Below are positions 42,795 through 55,444 of a stretch of DNA of 64,000 nt, in pieces (position 1 is the first letter of the stretch; each line of letters opens with the position of its first letter). The position numbers and the translations under genes are program-made. The DNA is from Alopecurus myosuroides (lineage: Eukaryota > Streptophyta > Magnoliopsida > Poales > Poaceae). The notes under the pieces are model-generated. The model was not told where the DNA came from and ran no database searches. It saw nothing but the letters and a program-made list of their open reading frames with translations. The stretch spans positions 330,304,482 to 330,368,481 of the forward strand of contig CM054057.1 in NCBI GenBank assembly GCA_028641055.1. Direction: 5' to 3'.

Positions 42795-43675
42795 ATGACG
42801 GACAGCGGTGACGAGTTCTTCTTCAACAACGTGATCATGTACTCGTCCTCGTCGGAGTCCGATTCCGAGGACGATAGCGACATCCTCGTTGCCACTCTTG
42901 TGGTCAATGACCACATCTAAAGGATGCGGCCGGTGTTCAGAGAGTCGATTCCCGGCCATGCGCCGACCTTGGACAGGGACAAACAAGGTGACCATGTCCA
43001 GGTGTACAAGGACTACTTCCATCCAACCAATCCGGTGAACACGACGAAGCTATTCCGGCGCTGTTTTCGGATGGAAAGGGACCTGTTCAACCACATTCGA
43101 CTCGGGGTGCTCGATTTTGATGATTGGTTCAAGTGCAAGCCAGATGCCACCGGTAAGTTTGGCTTCTCTTCTTATAAAAAATGCACCGCGGCAATTCGGA
43201 TGCTCGCATATGGAGTAGCTGGTGATCTGGTTGATGAATACTTGCGTATGAGTGAATCCATATGGCTCAAGTCTATGTACAAGTTTTGTGAAGTTGTGGT
43301 TTAGGTCTTTGGCCCGGAGTATTTGAGGGAACCAACTGTTGCCGATACTCAGCGGCTGTTGTCGATCAACGAGAGCAGAGGGTGGCCTGGGATGCTTGGA
43401 AGCAACGATTGTATGCACTGGGAGTGGAAAAGCTGCCCATTTTGTTGGCAGGGGTAGTACAAGGGCCATGTTGGTGAGTGCACGGTTATTCTCGAGGCAG
43501 TTGCTTCGCATGATCTGTGGATTTGGCACTCGTTCTTTGGCATGGCAGGTTCACACAATGATATCAACTTGCTCCAGCGCTTTCCGGTGTTTGGCAGACT
43601 TGCCGTAGGCAACTTCCCCGAGGTGAGCTATGATATCAATGGCCACCACTACACAAAGGATACTACCTATCTGAT
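42795..43675 (+). pseudogene. Harbinger transposase, 5' part
   Basis: The ATG at 42795 opens an acidic N-terminus (Ser/Asp/Glu-rich), then the plant Harbinger transposase begins (RMRPVFRESI, YFHPTNPVNTTKLFRRCFRM). The first catalytic Asp lies in GSNDCMHWEWKSCP and the second in GSHNDINLLQRFPVF. In-frame stops at 42918-42920, 43302-43304 and in WQG*YKGH (about 43455) plus a frameshift near 43655 make it inactive. The gene is cut after 43675 by the LINE and resumes at 51059. Confidence 0.85.
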
Positions 43676-43710
43676 CAACCAGGCGGTGCACCGCGTGTCT
43701 ATGATAGTAC

Positions 43711-46700
43711 ATGATCCTTGAAATGGAGGAGATGAGAGGAGAGGACGGGCGAGGCGACTCCGATGGCGATGCGGGGTGCGTCTCGGGTAGGCTAGCGCGG
43801 AGGGACGGTCACCAGAGCGGATCGCCGTCGCCAACGGGAGGGAGGTTCTGGACGTTAGCCTCCTCGGATAACGAGGATGAGAGCGTTGAGGACATCTCCG
43901 CGGCGGAGGATCCAGTCGTCAGGTACGTTGATTACTTTGATGAGATCTGCAGGTCCCCGTCCCCGGCATCGTCACGTTCTTTGCGACCGGGATCGTCAAG
44001 GATGAAGAAGAGGTTGCTTAGGCGGCAGGCCCAGAGGTACGCATCACTGAACCTTTGCCCATTTTCGGATGATACTGGGCTGCATAAGGGGTCAGTCTCA
44101 TCGGAGAGACCCATGATGCGACGAGTAAAGAAACTACCGGTGTTCGAACCATCTGTTTTCGTCGAGGACGAGAGTGATGCACTGCCTTGGACGGTGGTGA
44201 CACACCGGCGTAAGTCGCCGTCAGAGGGGAAGAACGTGACCGGGAGTTGTGGATCTCAGGCTCGTTTGAATTTCCGTGATCAGAGGATGGTGGGTCCGGT
44301 TGCGGGCGTCATTGTCGCGGATCAGGAGAGGGATTTTTGCGCGAGTCCATCTGGGACAGATCGCTGTCAGACTCGGGCCCGAACTTGCATCGCTAAAGCC
44401 AAGTGGCCTAAGGGATTTGGTCCCGTGCGATTGTTAGGGTTTTTCCAAACTCGCGTTGCTGTGACTCCTTCCATCTGCAACTCGACAGCCGCCATGGCGC
44501 ATGGTGGAGGCGACCAAGGTGCGGATCGACGCGCTGCGGGGCAGAACGGGGGACGTGGTGGACAGCCGGTGCCGGGGTTCATCGGCTATGAGCAGGGTGG
44601 ACAGGGAGGTGCTGCTGGGCCACCTGCTGGACGCGGGCAAGCAGTGCCGCCGCAGATGGTGTTTCAGGCCGGGGCTGGGGCCAACCAGGGAGGTCACCGT
44701 CAGGCTCACGGTGGACTAAACGGTGGACTGCATGGAAGACAGGTACGACCAGGGAAGAGGAGGGTACGGTAGAGGAGGCCGTGGTGGATACGTCAACAAT
44801 GTCTATAGACCCAATGGCCATCGGTTTGACAATGGAAGGGGTAGATATATCCCGAGGGTTGTGCAGCCGACGGTGCAACAAGGTCAGGGGATGGATGTCG
44901 TGGCTCCAGTGACCAATGCACAAGGTGTAGGGGAGTCCTCTGCGGCTGTTGTGGGATTGCCACTTACGCACGGGGATGTGGCTACTTCGGGGCAAGCCAA
45001 CTCGGTGGAGGTGGCTACGGGAACAAGGCAAGGGGAGTAGAGAGTATCGGCGGAGCAGCTGGCGGTCGCGGTGGCCGGGGCGGTGCAAAAAAAGAGTAAA
45101 AAAAATGAGAAGAACAAATGCTTTAGATGTGGCATGTCTGGCCACTTTCTTGCTGATTGCCCGGCTCCGGTGTGCGAGTTTTGTCAGGGGTCTGTCCACA
45201 AAAATGGTGCCTGCCCATTACTCTCGGCGCCTAAGCCTCACCCCGTGATGTACGGGTATGCACACGATGAGCTTATGATTTTTGGTATCCCTCTCACAGC
45301 TGGTTTTAAACCTAAGGTGGTGAATGCACGTTGGGCCTCTGTGGTGGTAAACAAAGTTGAGATGTCGATTCCGCAGGTGATTAGACAGCTGCAACGTCTG
45401 GTTCCTACTGAGGGGTTCACTTGGAATGTCAGCTAGGCGGGACATAATATTTTTAAGGCCTTGTTCCCTTCAAAGATTGAATTGGATCGTTTGAAAATCT
45501 TTGGTACATGCAGAGTCCCTAATTCTACTTGTGAGATGACGGTGGACAGCTGGGGGGAGAGGATTGAGAGACTAGACACATTGCCTAACTTCTGGGTTAG
45601 GGTGTCTGGAATTCCTGAGGAACATACTGCAGATTTTTTGGCTATGTGGGATGTTGGTTACATGATCGATGTTACTAGGAAAATTGATATGGCTTATACT
45701 AGGCAGCATGGTGTATTAAGGATCCTAGTGGGATGTCTTGATTACACGAAGATTCCTCATTCTATCCCTATGCTTGTAAATGATGAGTTCTATGCACTGA
45801 CTTTCTTTGTGGAAGGGGAAGATAAGTCTGATGAGGTTGATGACATGGCTGTTGACAAGGTGGATGGGGAAGATGAAGGAGATGACAGTGATATGGGGTC
45901 AGACTTTAGAAATGCTCTTGCCAAAACCACTCTGGAGGACACGGCAGGAACTGGGGCATCGGGACAGAACTCGAGCTCCAAAGATAACCATCAGGTGCAA
46001 GGGGGGTGCTTCCCATGGCACGGATGGCATGGAACTAAAGAGGACCGGTGTCATTTTTTCTCCCATGCTACGCGAACAGTTTAGTAAAGTCAGCTACCAG
46101 ATTCAGATGCCAGCACCTGCTCCTTCACGGCAGGGAACCGGGGTGTTTTTGCTGCCGGGCAGCGTTTCCTCGCAGCGTTTGACACGATCCGCTGCCGCAG
46201 TCACTGCTGTACCGACTGGAGCTGCCGTGGGGCAGGAAAAAATGCAGTTTTCGCTGCCGGCTGGAGCTGCGGCAGAGAAAATGCAGCGATCGGCTGCCGT
46301 GGGGGTTGCGAGTGCTGCTGCTAGGTTGTTGTCTGTTGTGGGAGGTGTACGCAAGGGTGGGGATGCTGCAGCGTTGGGTGCCACGCCGGGGGCTTCTACT
46401 GCTGTTCGTACATCACAGGTTCCATGCAATGTTGCTTATACAGACTCATGTAAGGAGGTTGCTGCCTCAGATGCTTCTAATGTGGCCGTGGTTTAGAATA
46501 CGGACATTGGCGCTGTAGCTGCTAAACCTGTTTATCTGTCAACTGAGTTGGGGGACAGGGAGGGAGTACTGGCTTCCGTGGTGCAGTTCGGAGCCTAACT
46601 ATCTTCACCAAGCAATATCGGCGCTGGTCCGTTGGCTGCTACGGTGGACAGAGAAACAAAACATACTGTGGAAGACATTGTGGCTTTCGGTGGGATCCCG

Positions 46701-47201
46701 GACCCCACAACTGTTGGGCTACGTTCGAGCGCGCGACTACGGGCTAATCAGTCGGCAGATGTGCCGATTGCGGAGAGGGCCTCGCAACGTGCTGCTCAGA
46801 GGGACGAGATGCTCAAAGGTATGGCCGTGCAACTATCTTTTACAGCTTTTGATAATGAGGTTATTATTGATAAGGTTTCTAAGTTAGGGGTGTCTCTGGG
46901 GGATTCACATAATTTGGCAATGGAAACAGTAAATTCGTTGAAAAATATTGAACAATCTAGAACTTTAGTAACCCTGTCAAACAACTTAAAATCTGATAAA
47001 GAAGGTATTGATGAATCTGATCACAGTGAAGTGATGCATACGGCATCAAACTTGTGTGAGGACTATGACCTCGAGGGTGAGGTAGGCGTGGAGGATTGTG
47101 TGGATCCATGCATGCAGGATGTCATTTTGACATATTCTCGTAGGGGAAAAATAAGGGGGGTGTGTCTAAACCAAGAAGGAGTGCTAGAATTAAAAAAATA
47201 A
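43711..47201 (+). pseudogene. LINE ORF1 (nucleic-acid-binding protein)
   Basis: Begins at ATG 43711 with an acidic/Ser-rich region. A Gly/Arg-rich stretch (about 44500-44860) and a zinc knuckle CFRCGMSGHFLADCP (about 45119-45163), followed by a second Cys/His set (VCEFCQGSVHKNGACP), come next. Then a DUF4283-like segment (KALFPSKIELDRL, NFWVRVSGIPEE, GVLRILVGCLDY). The C-terminal part contains SSARLRANQSADVP, typical of plant L1 ORF1 tails. Lesions: a frameshift near 44720, TAG at 45038-45040 and 45434-45436, a frameshift near 46000, TAG at 46494-46496 and TAA at about 46597. It ends TAA 47199-47201, 7 nt before ORF2. Confidence 0.8.
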
Positions 47202-47208
47202 ATTCTTG

Positions 47209-50200
47209 ATGAGAGGGTATTTTTGGAATTCTGACGGGTTTGGGGACACTGCCAAACATTGGGCTGTTAGGGAAGCTATTGTTGATTTGAAATTGGATTT
47301 TATTGCTATTAGTGAGACAGGCAGAAATAGTTTCAACATACCATTCTTGAATTTTCTGGCGGCAGGACTAGATTTTTGTTGGTATTGTCTGCCACCGCAT
47401 GGGAGGTCGGGGGGTATTCTCATCGGTTTAAATTGTGCGTCTATAAAGGCACAGTCTGTTATGGCGGGTGATTTTTCAGTTTAATTGCATGTGCAATCAA
47501 AGGAGGATGGCTTCCTTTGGGCTCTGGTAATTGTCTATGGGGCTGCCCAGGATAATAAGAAACCAGAATTCCTTGCTGAGTTGGTAAGGATTTGTGATAA
47601 TGAGACACGGCCTATTTTGGTAGGGGGTGACTTTAATATAATTCGATCTAGTGATGAGAAAAACAACGATAATTTTAACCCTCGGTGGCCGTTTATTTTC
47701 AATGCCATCATTCAGAGCCTTGATTTAAAAGAATTAGAGATGTCTAGGAGACAATACACCTGGACAAGCCGTCGGGCTATTCCAACTTTGGAGAAGTTGG
47801 ATAGAATACTCGCTAGTATTGAGTGGGAACTGAAATTTCCACTAGCGACTGTTCAGGCTTTAACTAGAGTTGGATCTGATCATAATCCATTGTTCTTGGA
47901 TTGTGGATCTGCGGCTCATGTGGGGAACAAACCGTTGTTCTCATTTGAGTTGGCTTGGTTAAAGGACCCCGATTTTTTTGAGTTGATCAAGGTGGAATGG
48001 GAGTCGGTTTTGACTGAGTCCAATCCGATTGAACGTTGGCAAATAAAAATCAGACATCTTAGGAGTTTTTTGAGGGGATGGGCTAAGAATAGAGCTGGGG
48101 AATATAGGAGGCTTAGGGATAAGCTTTTGTTGCTTATTAATGAGCTGGATTTGAGGACGGAATGTTCCCCCTTATCTGAGGCTGAGCGCTCTTATAGAGC
48201 GGAAGCAGATGCCTTTCTTACGAAGTTGCGCCGGGAAGAGGAGTCCAAGTGGGCTCAGCGCGCAAAAGTTCGGCATATCCAGGAAGGGGGGAGTAACACT
48301 AGGTACTTCCATCTGCTGGCCAATGGGCGACATAGGAAAAAGAAAATCTTCCAGCTCGAGCAGGATGAAGGTACCATTGTGGGCCAACAAGATCTAAAAG
48401 TGTTTATTTCTGAGTATTATAAAAAAATTGTTTGGAGCGTCGGATCCAACCAATATTTCGTTAGATGAGACGATAATAGATGATATTACTCAGGTGACAC
48501 AAGAGGAGAATTTGATGCTCACGCAGCCTTTTACTGAAAAGGAAGTTCGTGACGCCATTTCTCAAATGGAGCCTAATAAGGCGCCAGGACCCGATGGTTT
48601 CCCCGCGGAGTTGTACAAGTTCTCCTGGGAGTTTATTAAACTAGACTTGATGGCAATGTTTAATTAGCTGCACGAGGGTGATCTGGACTTGTTCAAGTTG
48701 AACTTTGGCACGATCATCCTACTTCCTAAGAAGGAAGATGCAAGCAGGATTGAACAATATCGGCCTATCTGTTTATTGAATGTGAGTTTCAAGATTTTTA
48801 CTAAAGTAGGAACAAATAGAGTAACCTCTATTGCTAAGAGGGTTATTCGTCCTTCCCAATCAGCATTCCTTCCAGGAAGGAATATTTTGGAAGGGGTGGT
48901 TGTACTACATGAAACCATTCATGAACTCAAAAAGAAAAAATTGGATGGGGTTTTGTTTAAGATTGACTTCGAGAAAGCATATGATAAAGTTAATTGGAAG
49001 TTCTTGCAACAGAATCTATGCATGAAAGGTTTTGACCCAAGATGGTGTCAATGGGTTGAGAGTTTTGTGCAAGGGGGTAGTGTGGGCATTCGGGTGAATG
49101 ATGACATCAGTCATTACTTCCAAACACTCAAAGGGTTAAGACAGGGGGGTTCGTTATCTCCTATTTTGTTTAATCTAGTGGCTGATATGCTAGCTTTACT
49201 TATTGATAGAGCCAAAGAGGAGGGTCAGGTGGGAGGTTTGATTCCTCATCTTGTGGAAGGTGGGGTATCAATACTCCAGTACGCTGACGATACGATTCTC
49301 TTTATGGAGCATGATCTAGAAAAGGCAGTTAATATGAAACTAATCCTGTCCATCTTCGAGCAGTTGTCTGGTCTTAAAATTAATTTTCATAAGAGCGAGA
49401 TTTTTTGTTTTGGGAAGGCTACTGATTGTGAGGATCAGTATAGAGGTATTTTTGGGTGTGACATTGGTGTTCTACCCTTTAAGTATCTTGGTATCCCTAT
49501 TCACCATCGTAAGCTGCTCAATAGAGAGTGGAAACCGGTGGAAGATCGGTTTGAGCAGAAGCTGAGTTCTTGGATAGGAAAACTGCTATCTTACGGAGAT
49601 CGCTTGATTCTTATTAACTCGGTTCTGTCAAGTTTACCGATGTTTCTCTTATCTTTCTTTCTGATTTCCATTGGGGTTCGAAAGAGATTAGATTATTATA
49701 GATCTCGTTTCTTCTAGCAGTCTGATAAAACCAAACGGAAGTATAGATTGACCAAGTGGAACATAGTTTGTCGTCCAAAGGACCAAGGAGGTTTGGGTAT
49801 TGAATGCCTAGACATTAAAAATAAATGTTTATTAAGCAAGTGGCTTTTTAAACTTTTATCGGAGGATGGCATCTGGCACGAATTACTGCACAATAAGTAC
49901 ATCCGGGGAAAACCTCTCACGCAGGTGGAGGCTAAACCCACGGATTCACCTTTTTGGAAAGGTATTATGAGTGTTAAGCAAGACTTCTTTAAGCATGTTG
50001 CTTGCACAGTTGGGAATGGTCAGGGTGTTAGATTTTGGGAGGACCCGTGGCTGGCGGGAAGACCTTTAGCTCTGCAATATCCCACGTTGTATAATATTGT
50101 GCGTAATAAGAATGTGCTAGTTGGTAATATTCTAGGTCAAGAGAATCTAAATATTGCGTTCAGGCGATCCTTGACTGGGAATAATTGGATTAATTGGCTA

Positions 50201-50890
50201 CATTTGGTAGAGAGACTGATGGCAGTATCTCTGTCCGAGGAACAAGATACCTTCTCCTGGAAGTTGACAACCTCGGGTTGTTTCTCAGTTAAATCCTATT
50301 ATGAGGAAATTATGAATGGCAATACGAGATTTTTGCATACATACCTTTGGAAATTAAAAGTACCTTTAAAGATTAAAATATTTATGTGGTTTCTCTTTCG
50401 AAAAGAGATACTTACAAAGGATAATTTGGTGAAAAGAAGATGGACCGGGTGTAAGAAGTGTGTTTTCTGTGATTGTGATGAGACGGTTGATCACCTGTTT
50501 ATCAATTGTAATTTTGCTAAAAGGATTTGGAGACTAGTCCACTTCACTTTTAGTATATCACCTCCTAATAACGTGAATAACATGTTTGGGACATGGTTAA
50601 AAGGGGTAGATAAATCTACTAAAGCTAGTATACGCATCGGTGTATGTGTTTTTCTTTGGCCAATTTGGAATTGCCGCAATGATATAATTTTTAACAATTT
50701 GGTGGTCGATAATTTTTTGCAGGTGGTTCATCGGGCTACGCACTGGATCCACATGTGGTCCCTTCTCCTACCAGACGACCAGGGTGGACGTTTGGATGCA
50801 GAATGTACTCGGCTAATGGCGGTCGTACGGGCTATCTTCAGCCAGGATGGATGGTTGCATGATCGTAGAGTACAATGGATCCCAGACTAG
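47209..50890 (+). pseudogene. LINE ORF2: AP endonuclease, reverse transcriptase, zf-RVT
   Basis: The endonuclease spans about 47209-47925 with AISETGRN, VGGDFNIIRSS and GSDHNPLFLDCG. The RT spans about 48540-49500 with NKAPGPDGFPAELYK, IDFEKAYDKV, LRQGGSLSPILFN and the catalytic YADD at 49280-49291, all intact. The zf-RVT region (about 50270-50560) has YLWKLKVPLKIKIFMWFLF and CVFCDCDETVDHLFINC. Only four lesions are visible in 3.7 kb: TAA 47482-47484, one extra A in the A-run near 48422-48427, TAG 48665-48667 and TAG 49715-49717 (RF-F*QSD, probably from TGG). This is a comparatively young copy. Confidence 0.88.
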
Positions 50891-51058
50891 TGATGTTGGT
50901 TTTTAGGTGGCTGATCTATGTAGCCACATTGCTAGACCGCTGAATTGTTCTCTTTTATTTGGATGTACTGTAATACTGGGATGCCGCCTTTTTATTAATA
51001 AATAGCCGTGTGTATCAATGCGATGCAGAGGCTGGGTTACCATTTCAAAAAAAAAAAA

Positions 51059-51478
51059 CTGGTGGTATCTATCCCAGTGGGCTACCTTTGTGAAGACCAT
51101 CTCCAATCCTCAAGGTGAGATGAGGAAACGATTTGCCCAATAGCAGGAGAGTGCCCGAAAGGATATGGAGTGTGCTTTTGGTGCGCTTCAATCTCGATGG
51201 GCTATTGTTCGGCACCCTGGTAGAACATGAAGCTCGGAGGTTATGTGGTCCGTGATGACTGCTTGTGTGATCATCCACAACATGATCATAGAGGATGAGC
51301 GCGATGACAGCGTCTACGACGAGAACTGGTTGTTTCAGCGTGAGAATGTGGAGCCCCAGCCAGGAGTGGCAACATTTGAGGTTCATCGACTTCCAGTACG
51401 AGTTGCGTGATCAGGACACCCACGCTACACTTCAGGATGATTTGGTTCAGCACATCTGGAATTTCGTAGGAAACCAGT
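51059..51478 (+). pseudogene. Harbinger transposase, 3' part
   Basis: Resumes with GIYP, then after a one-base loss QWATFVKTISNPQGEMRKRF, and the catalytic Glu in DMECAFGALQSRWAIVRHPG. Two stops (AQ*QESA and RT*SSEV) are visible. Near the end TACVIIHNMIIEDERDD and the closing LQDDLVQHIWNFVGNQ match the usual Harbinger transposase C-terminus. The remaining 300 bp up to 51785 are 3' UTR and TIR. Confidence 0.85.
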
Positions 51479-51788
51479 AGAGTTTTATTCGGTTGTGCTT
51501 ATTTGAACTTCATAATTTTTATTAAGACTTTATTTGTGTCTTTACTGAACGGGTAAATTTGTAATAAATAACTCGTATTTTATTTAAAGAATTGTGTTTG
51601 TTTTTTATCTCAAAGTATCTATAGGAACCAAAAACTTCGAAAAAATATGGCCCGGGCCACTAAATGAGCAGCCCCGTAGGGTGCAGGGACCAAGAACGCA
51701 GCGGACACCGTCCCGGACGGCTCCTCAAACAGACAAAATCCGGACAAATCCGGGTCCGATTTGAGCAACCCCGTAGAAGATGTTCTAA

Positions 51789-52329
51789 GAATCCCACTCG
51801 CCTAGGCAATGTAAGTTGTGATATGTGGTATACTTTCCTCTTCTTCTCTAAAGTATAGATATCCGGCTCCTCTTTTGTAATTCTCCTTTGTTTGTTTTTT
51901 TTCTTTTGAGAAAAAAAACTTCCTTTTGTGTAGTATACGAATGTTCTTCAACTGGGAGATGAAGAAAGAAAAAAGGGATGGAGAACTGACAACAACACTT
52001 CACAAAAACACATGATATTCGGTAGGCTAGCAGTGTGACACTTTTGCTTCTCTTCCAAGCGACCAGATACTCCGGCTCCCCTCGAGAGTGAATAAACTAG
52101 CAAGAGCCTCGTGTGCACATATGTCAGGTGCAGACGCATACAGGAATCAGTCGCTCTCAGCATTGTCATCTGTACAACTGAAATCACAATTTTGCACTGC
52201 TCTAGTGCTGCCATCGACAAGCACTGCACTTGTCCGCTAAGTTTGTGTGCTGAACCACTAGCCAAATGCCACGGGCTCCCAGCTGCATTTCAGTGTGTGG
52301 ACAAGCTTTCACACCAGGTTGGCAGCTGC
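51789..52329. other. Unassigned spacer right of the Harbinger element
   Basis: No gene recognised on either strand; mixed composition, probably old host DNA. Confidence 0.45.
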
Positions 52330-52889
52330 CTTACAGGTTTCAGGGTACCTTCGCCACAGGCCTTACGGGACTTAGTATACTGAAAGTTGATCTGTCACCT
52401 TCCTGTAGTTGTTATGTTCAATAATCTGTGTGACACAAATAAGATTGGGCCCCAGGGCAGTCAAAAGATGATTGCAATGCCTAGAATCATTGACGTAATT
52501 CACACATTCAGAGTTTGTTAGAAATACTACTTGAAGAACACTTAGATTACAGATGTTGTCAAAAGAAAGGTGTAACTTCAAATTAACACAAGCATTCTTC
52601 AAAACATGGACAGGTTACTATATAAGTTAGACACTACAGGTTACCATAGTTTCTTCTTTTCCCTCTACCACAGTTAACACTAAGGAAAAAAAAACAGTTA
52701 AGAAAATATTTCTTAATGTTAAAAGAATGGGGAGAATGTGATATTTATGACAGCTTAATATGTGCGCAAGATGCCAATCGAAAAATTGCTGATACACGAA
52801 TTATCAATTTTACAAAAACTTGGCAACCTTTTACCAAGAGAAAAGCAACATATTACTGTTGACATACAGTCCCAAATGCCTATATCTGT

Positions 52890-54830
52890 GCAACCAAAAT
52901 GCCTTTATCCGCCAACGGTGCATCCACGACAACTTCATGCTGTTCCAGCAGACGGCTAGGCTTCTTCATAGGCTTAAGGAGCCGAGGGTGATGTTGAAAC
53001 TGGACATAGCGCAAGCCTTTGACTCGGTCTCCTTGGGACTCCTCTTTGAGGTCCTCCGGAAACTAGTGTTTGGTCCGCGCTTGTGCGAATGGGTGGCCAT
53101 CCTGCTCTCCACGGCTAGCTCGCGGATGAGTTTGAATGGCGAGCCAGGCCTCCCGATTTAGCATCGACGTGGCCTCCGACAGGGGGACCCGCTCTCGCCG
53201 TAGCTATTCGTCATTGTGATCAACACGCTGAACCGCCTACTCTTTAGGGCGGGGGAGCTCGGGATCCTTCAAAGGGTGGCCAGGCAAGACCTGGTAACGA
53301 CGGTCTCACTGTACGCCGACGATGTGGTGATCTTTTGCCACCCGGAGGTGGGAGAGCTGCAGGGATTGAAGGAAATCCTGGCGCTCTATGGCCACGCCTC
53401 GGGATTGCATACCAACTTTGCAAAATGCCCGGTCTCCCCTATTGGGTGCGGGGAGGAGGTCGCGACGGCTGCGGCTCTAGCTATGGGTTGCCAACTCGCC
53501 CCCTTCCCAGTGAAATACCTGGGCATCCCTCTGGGTCTTCGGAGACTCCCTACCGAATCCCTGCAACCGCTCGTGGACCGTGTGGCAGACAGGTTGCCCA
53601 CCTGCCGAAAGCAGGAAGACTAGCTCTGATCAAATCAGTGTTGGCCGCAATGCCCCTTCATCAGTTGGTGATACTCAGCGCCAGCAAGAAATCCCTGAAA
53701 AAACTAGAGAAGATTTTCCGCGGCTTTCTGTGGGTCGCCCGCTCGACGGCCAACGGGGGTCACTGCCATGTGAACTGGGACAGGGTATGTCGACCCCTTA
53801 GGTTGGGCGGATTAGGGATCCTGGATCTGGCTCGCACCTCCATCAATCTACGGGTGCGGTGGATCTGGAGTATGCACACTGACCCACAAAGGCCGTGGAA
53901 AGGGCTAGACATGTAATTCTCTAGGGCGGAGCGGCAAATCTTCGACGCCGCCACCCTTGTGGACCTGGGGGATGGTTCCTCGGCCCTGTTTTGGAAAGAC
54001 AAATGGCTTCAAGGCAAGTCTCTGGCAGAGGTGGCGCCCAACCTTGTCGCCATCATCTCGAAAAGGACGCGCAAGTCGCGGAAAGTGAGAGAGGCATTGG
54101 AGGGGCGCCGATGGATCAACGACATCGGAGGGGCGTTGAGCCTGCTGGCTCTCTCCCAATACATCAGAGTCTGGAATCTCCTGCAAGGGGTGAACTTGTC
54201 GGGGCAGCCGGATCGGGTCGTCTGGCGCCTGACCACGGATGAGCAGTATTCTTCCAAGTCCTGTTACGAGGCGCTATTTCTAGGAGCGACCGTTTCCAGG
54301 TGTTGGAAGTTAAAATGGAAGACCTGGGCGCCACCCAGGGTTAAGTTCTTCATCTGGTTGGCCTGTCAGGAGCGCTGCTGGACGGAGGAGCGCCTCGCGC
54401 GTCGAGGGCTGCCCCATCAGGACCGCTGCCCCATTTGCGATCAGGAGGAGGAGACGATGTCACATATCCTTACAGGATGCTCGTTCTCCAGGGCCACCTG
54501 GCACGAGATTCTTTCTTGGGTACGATGGACGGCTCGACCCCCAGTTGTGGAAGACGACTTCGAGGATTGGTGGAAACTGTCGCTGAAGACCACCCCACGC
54601 TTGCTGCGCAAGGGCACCTCCTCGGCCATTATGCTTGTGTCTTGGTGGATCTGGAAGCACAGGAACGCGGTCGTCTTCGACAACGCCAGGCCCTCGGTTG
54701 GCGCTTGGGTGGAAACCATCAAGACCGAGGCTCGCCTGTGTGTGTGGGTGAGCGCAGGGCCAGTGGCCTCGCCCTTCTCCTCCCCTAGTCTAGGTCCTTG
54801 GGTTGAGTTGTACGCTTGTATATTAACTCT
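52890..54830 (+). pseudogene. LINE reverse transcriptase fragment with zf-RVT
   Basis: RT blocks: IHDNFMLFQQTARLLHR, MLKLDIAQAFDSVS, RRGLRQGDPLSP and the intact catalytic SLYADDVVIF (YADD at 53312-53323), then VKYLGIPLGLRRLP. The zf-RVT region is at about 54240-54500 with WKTWAPPRVKFFIWLAC and CPICDQEEETMSHIL. Lesions include TAG at 53159-53161, another TAG after DPLSP, a frameshift near 53600 and TAA at 53914-53916. It is GC-rich compared with the surrounding DNA and with the LINE at 43676, so a different LINE family. Confidence 0.85.
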
Positions 54831-54875
54831 CCTTATCTATCAATTCATCGAAACGCGGCGTTTTCGCCAAAAAAA
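52890..54875 (+). mobile_element. 5'-truncated LINE with a 16 bp target duplication
   Basis: The flanks AAATGCCTATATCTGT (52874-52889) and AAATGCCTATATCCGT (54876-54891) differ at one base. The left end starts inside the RT (QNAFIRQRCIHDNF) and the right end is an A-run. The paralogous site in copy 2 of the tandem duplication (about 56067-56095) is empty, confirming the borders. Confidence 0.92.
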
Positions 54876-54915
54876 AAATGCCTATATCCGTTCATTTTTT
54901 TTTACATACTAGGTA

Positions 54916-55172
54916 CTCCCTCCATATAAAAAATAATGTCGTTTCAGGCATGTCTTAATTCAAACTTGTAAAACTTTGGCTATAAATATTGTTTTGAATA
55001 TTAAGATTAATAACATGTAAATCATATGGTTGGATTTATCTCTAAAGTTCATAATAAATTATACTCCTTTTAGTTTATACATAATACATTATTGTACCAA
55101 TAAGTGGTCAAAGGTAAATCCTGAAGACCGCGTCAATATCCAAAGCGGCATCTATTTGTGACATGGATGGAG
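54916..55172. mobile_element. Stowaway-type (Tc1/mariner) MITE
   Basis: 257 bp, TIRs CTCCCTCCATATAAAAAATA and, read inward from the right, CTCCATCCATGTCACAAATA, flanked by TA (54914-54915 and 55173-55174). Absent from the paralogous position in copy 2. Confidence 0.88.
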
Positions 55173-55444
55173 TATATGGAATACAAGGCCAACAGAATTT
55201 CCTTCATGCTTCATCAAAGAAAAGCAAATGGAGCATAATAGTATCAGCAGAGCATTTTTTTTAGAAGGAAAAATTCATCCCCACTACACAATATCCAATA
55301 GAAAACGTATCTACACGAGAACAGAACCAAGGAACAATCATGACGAAGTTTGAAGCATAAAGAGGGAAACCTGTTTGTGATTAATATCTGTTTGGAAAGC
55401 AACCATTTGCTTTGCTCAGAAATATTCTCCTACGGCATATGCTA

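Larger units (their letters stand above)
43676..51058 (+). mobile_element. Nearly full-length L1-type LINE
   Basis: 7.4 kb with a short leader, ORF1, ORF2 and a 3' UTR, ending in an A-run (51047-51058). The flanks are CTGAT (43671-43675) and CTGGT (51059-51063), consistent with a short target duplication with one later change. It splits the Harbinger transposase exactly where the protein should continue (about YYLSD then GIYP). Confidence 0.9.
42353..51785 (+). mobile_element. PIF/Harbinger element 2 with transposase, carrying a nested LINE
   Basis: The left TIR starts GGACATCTCCTCCGAGG and the right TIR, read inward, GAACATCTTCTACGGGG; both continue with TGCTCAA. The flanks are TAA (42350-42352 and 51786-51788). 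Total 9433 bp, of which 43676-51058 is a LINE, leaving about 2.0 kb of original transposon with one transposase gene. Confidence 0.85.
52330..55440. repeat. Tandem duplication, copy 1 (enlarged by a LINE and a MITE)
   Basis: After removing 52890-54875 and 54916-55172 the rest aligns with 55445-56340 in the same orientation. Matching blocks include CAAATTAACACAAGCA, ACCACAGTTAACACTAAGGA, TTTTACCAAGAGAAAA and AGAACAGAACCAAGGAA. Similarity is moderate with many small indels, so the duplication is old. Confidence 0.8.
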
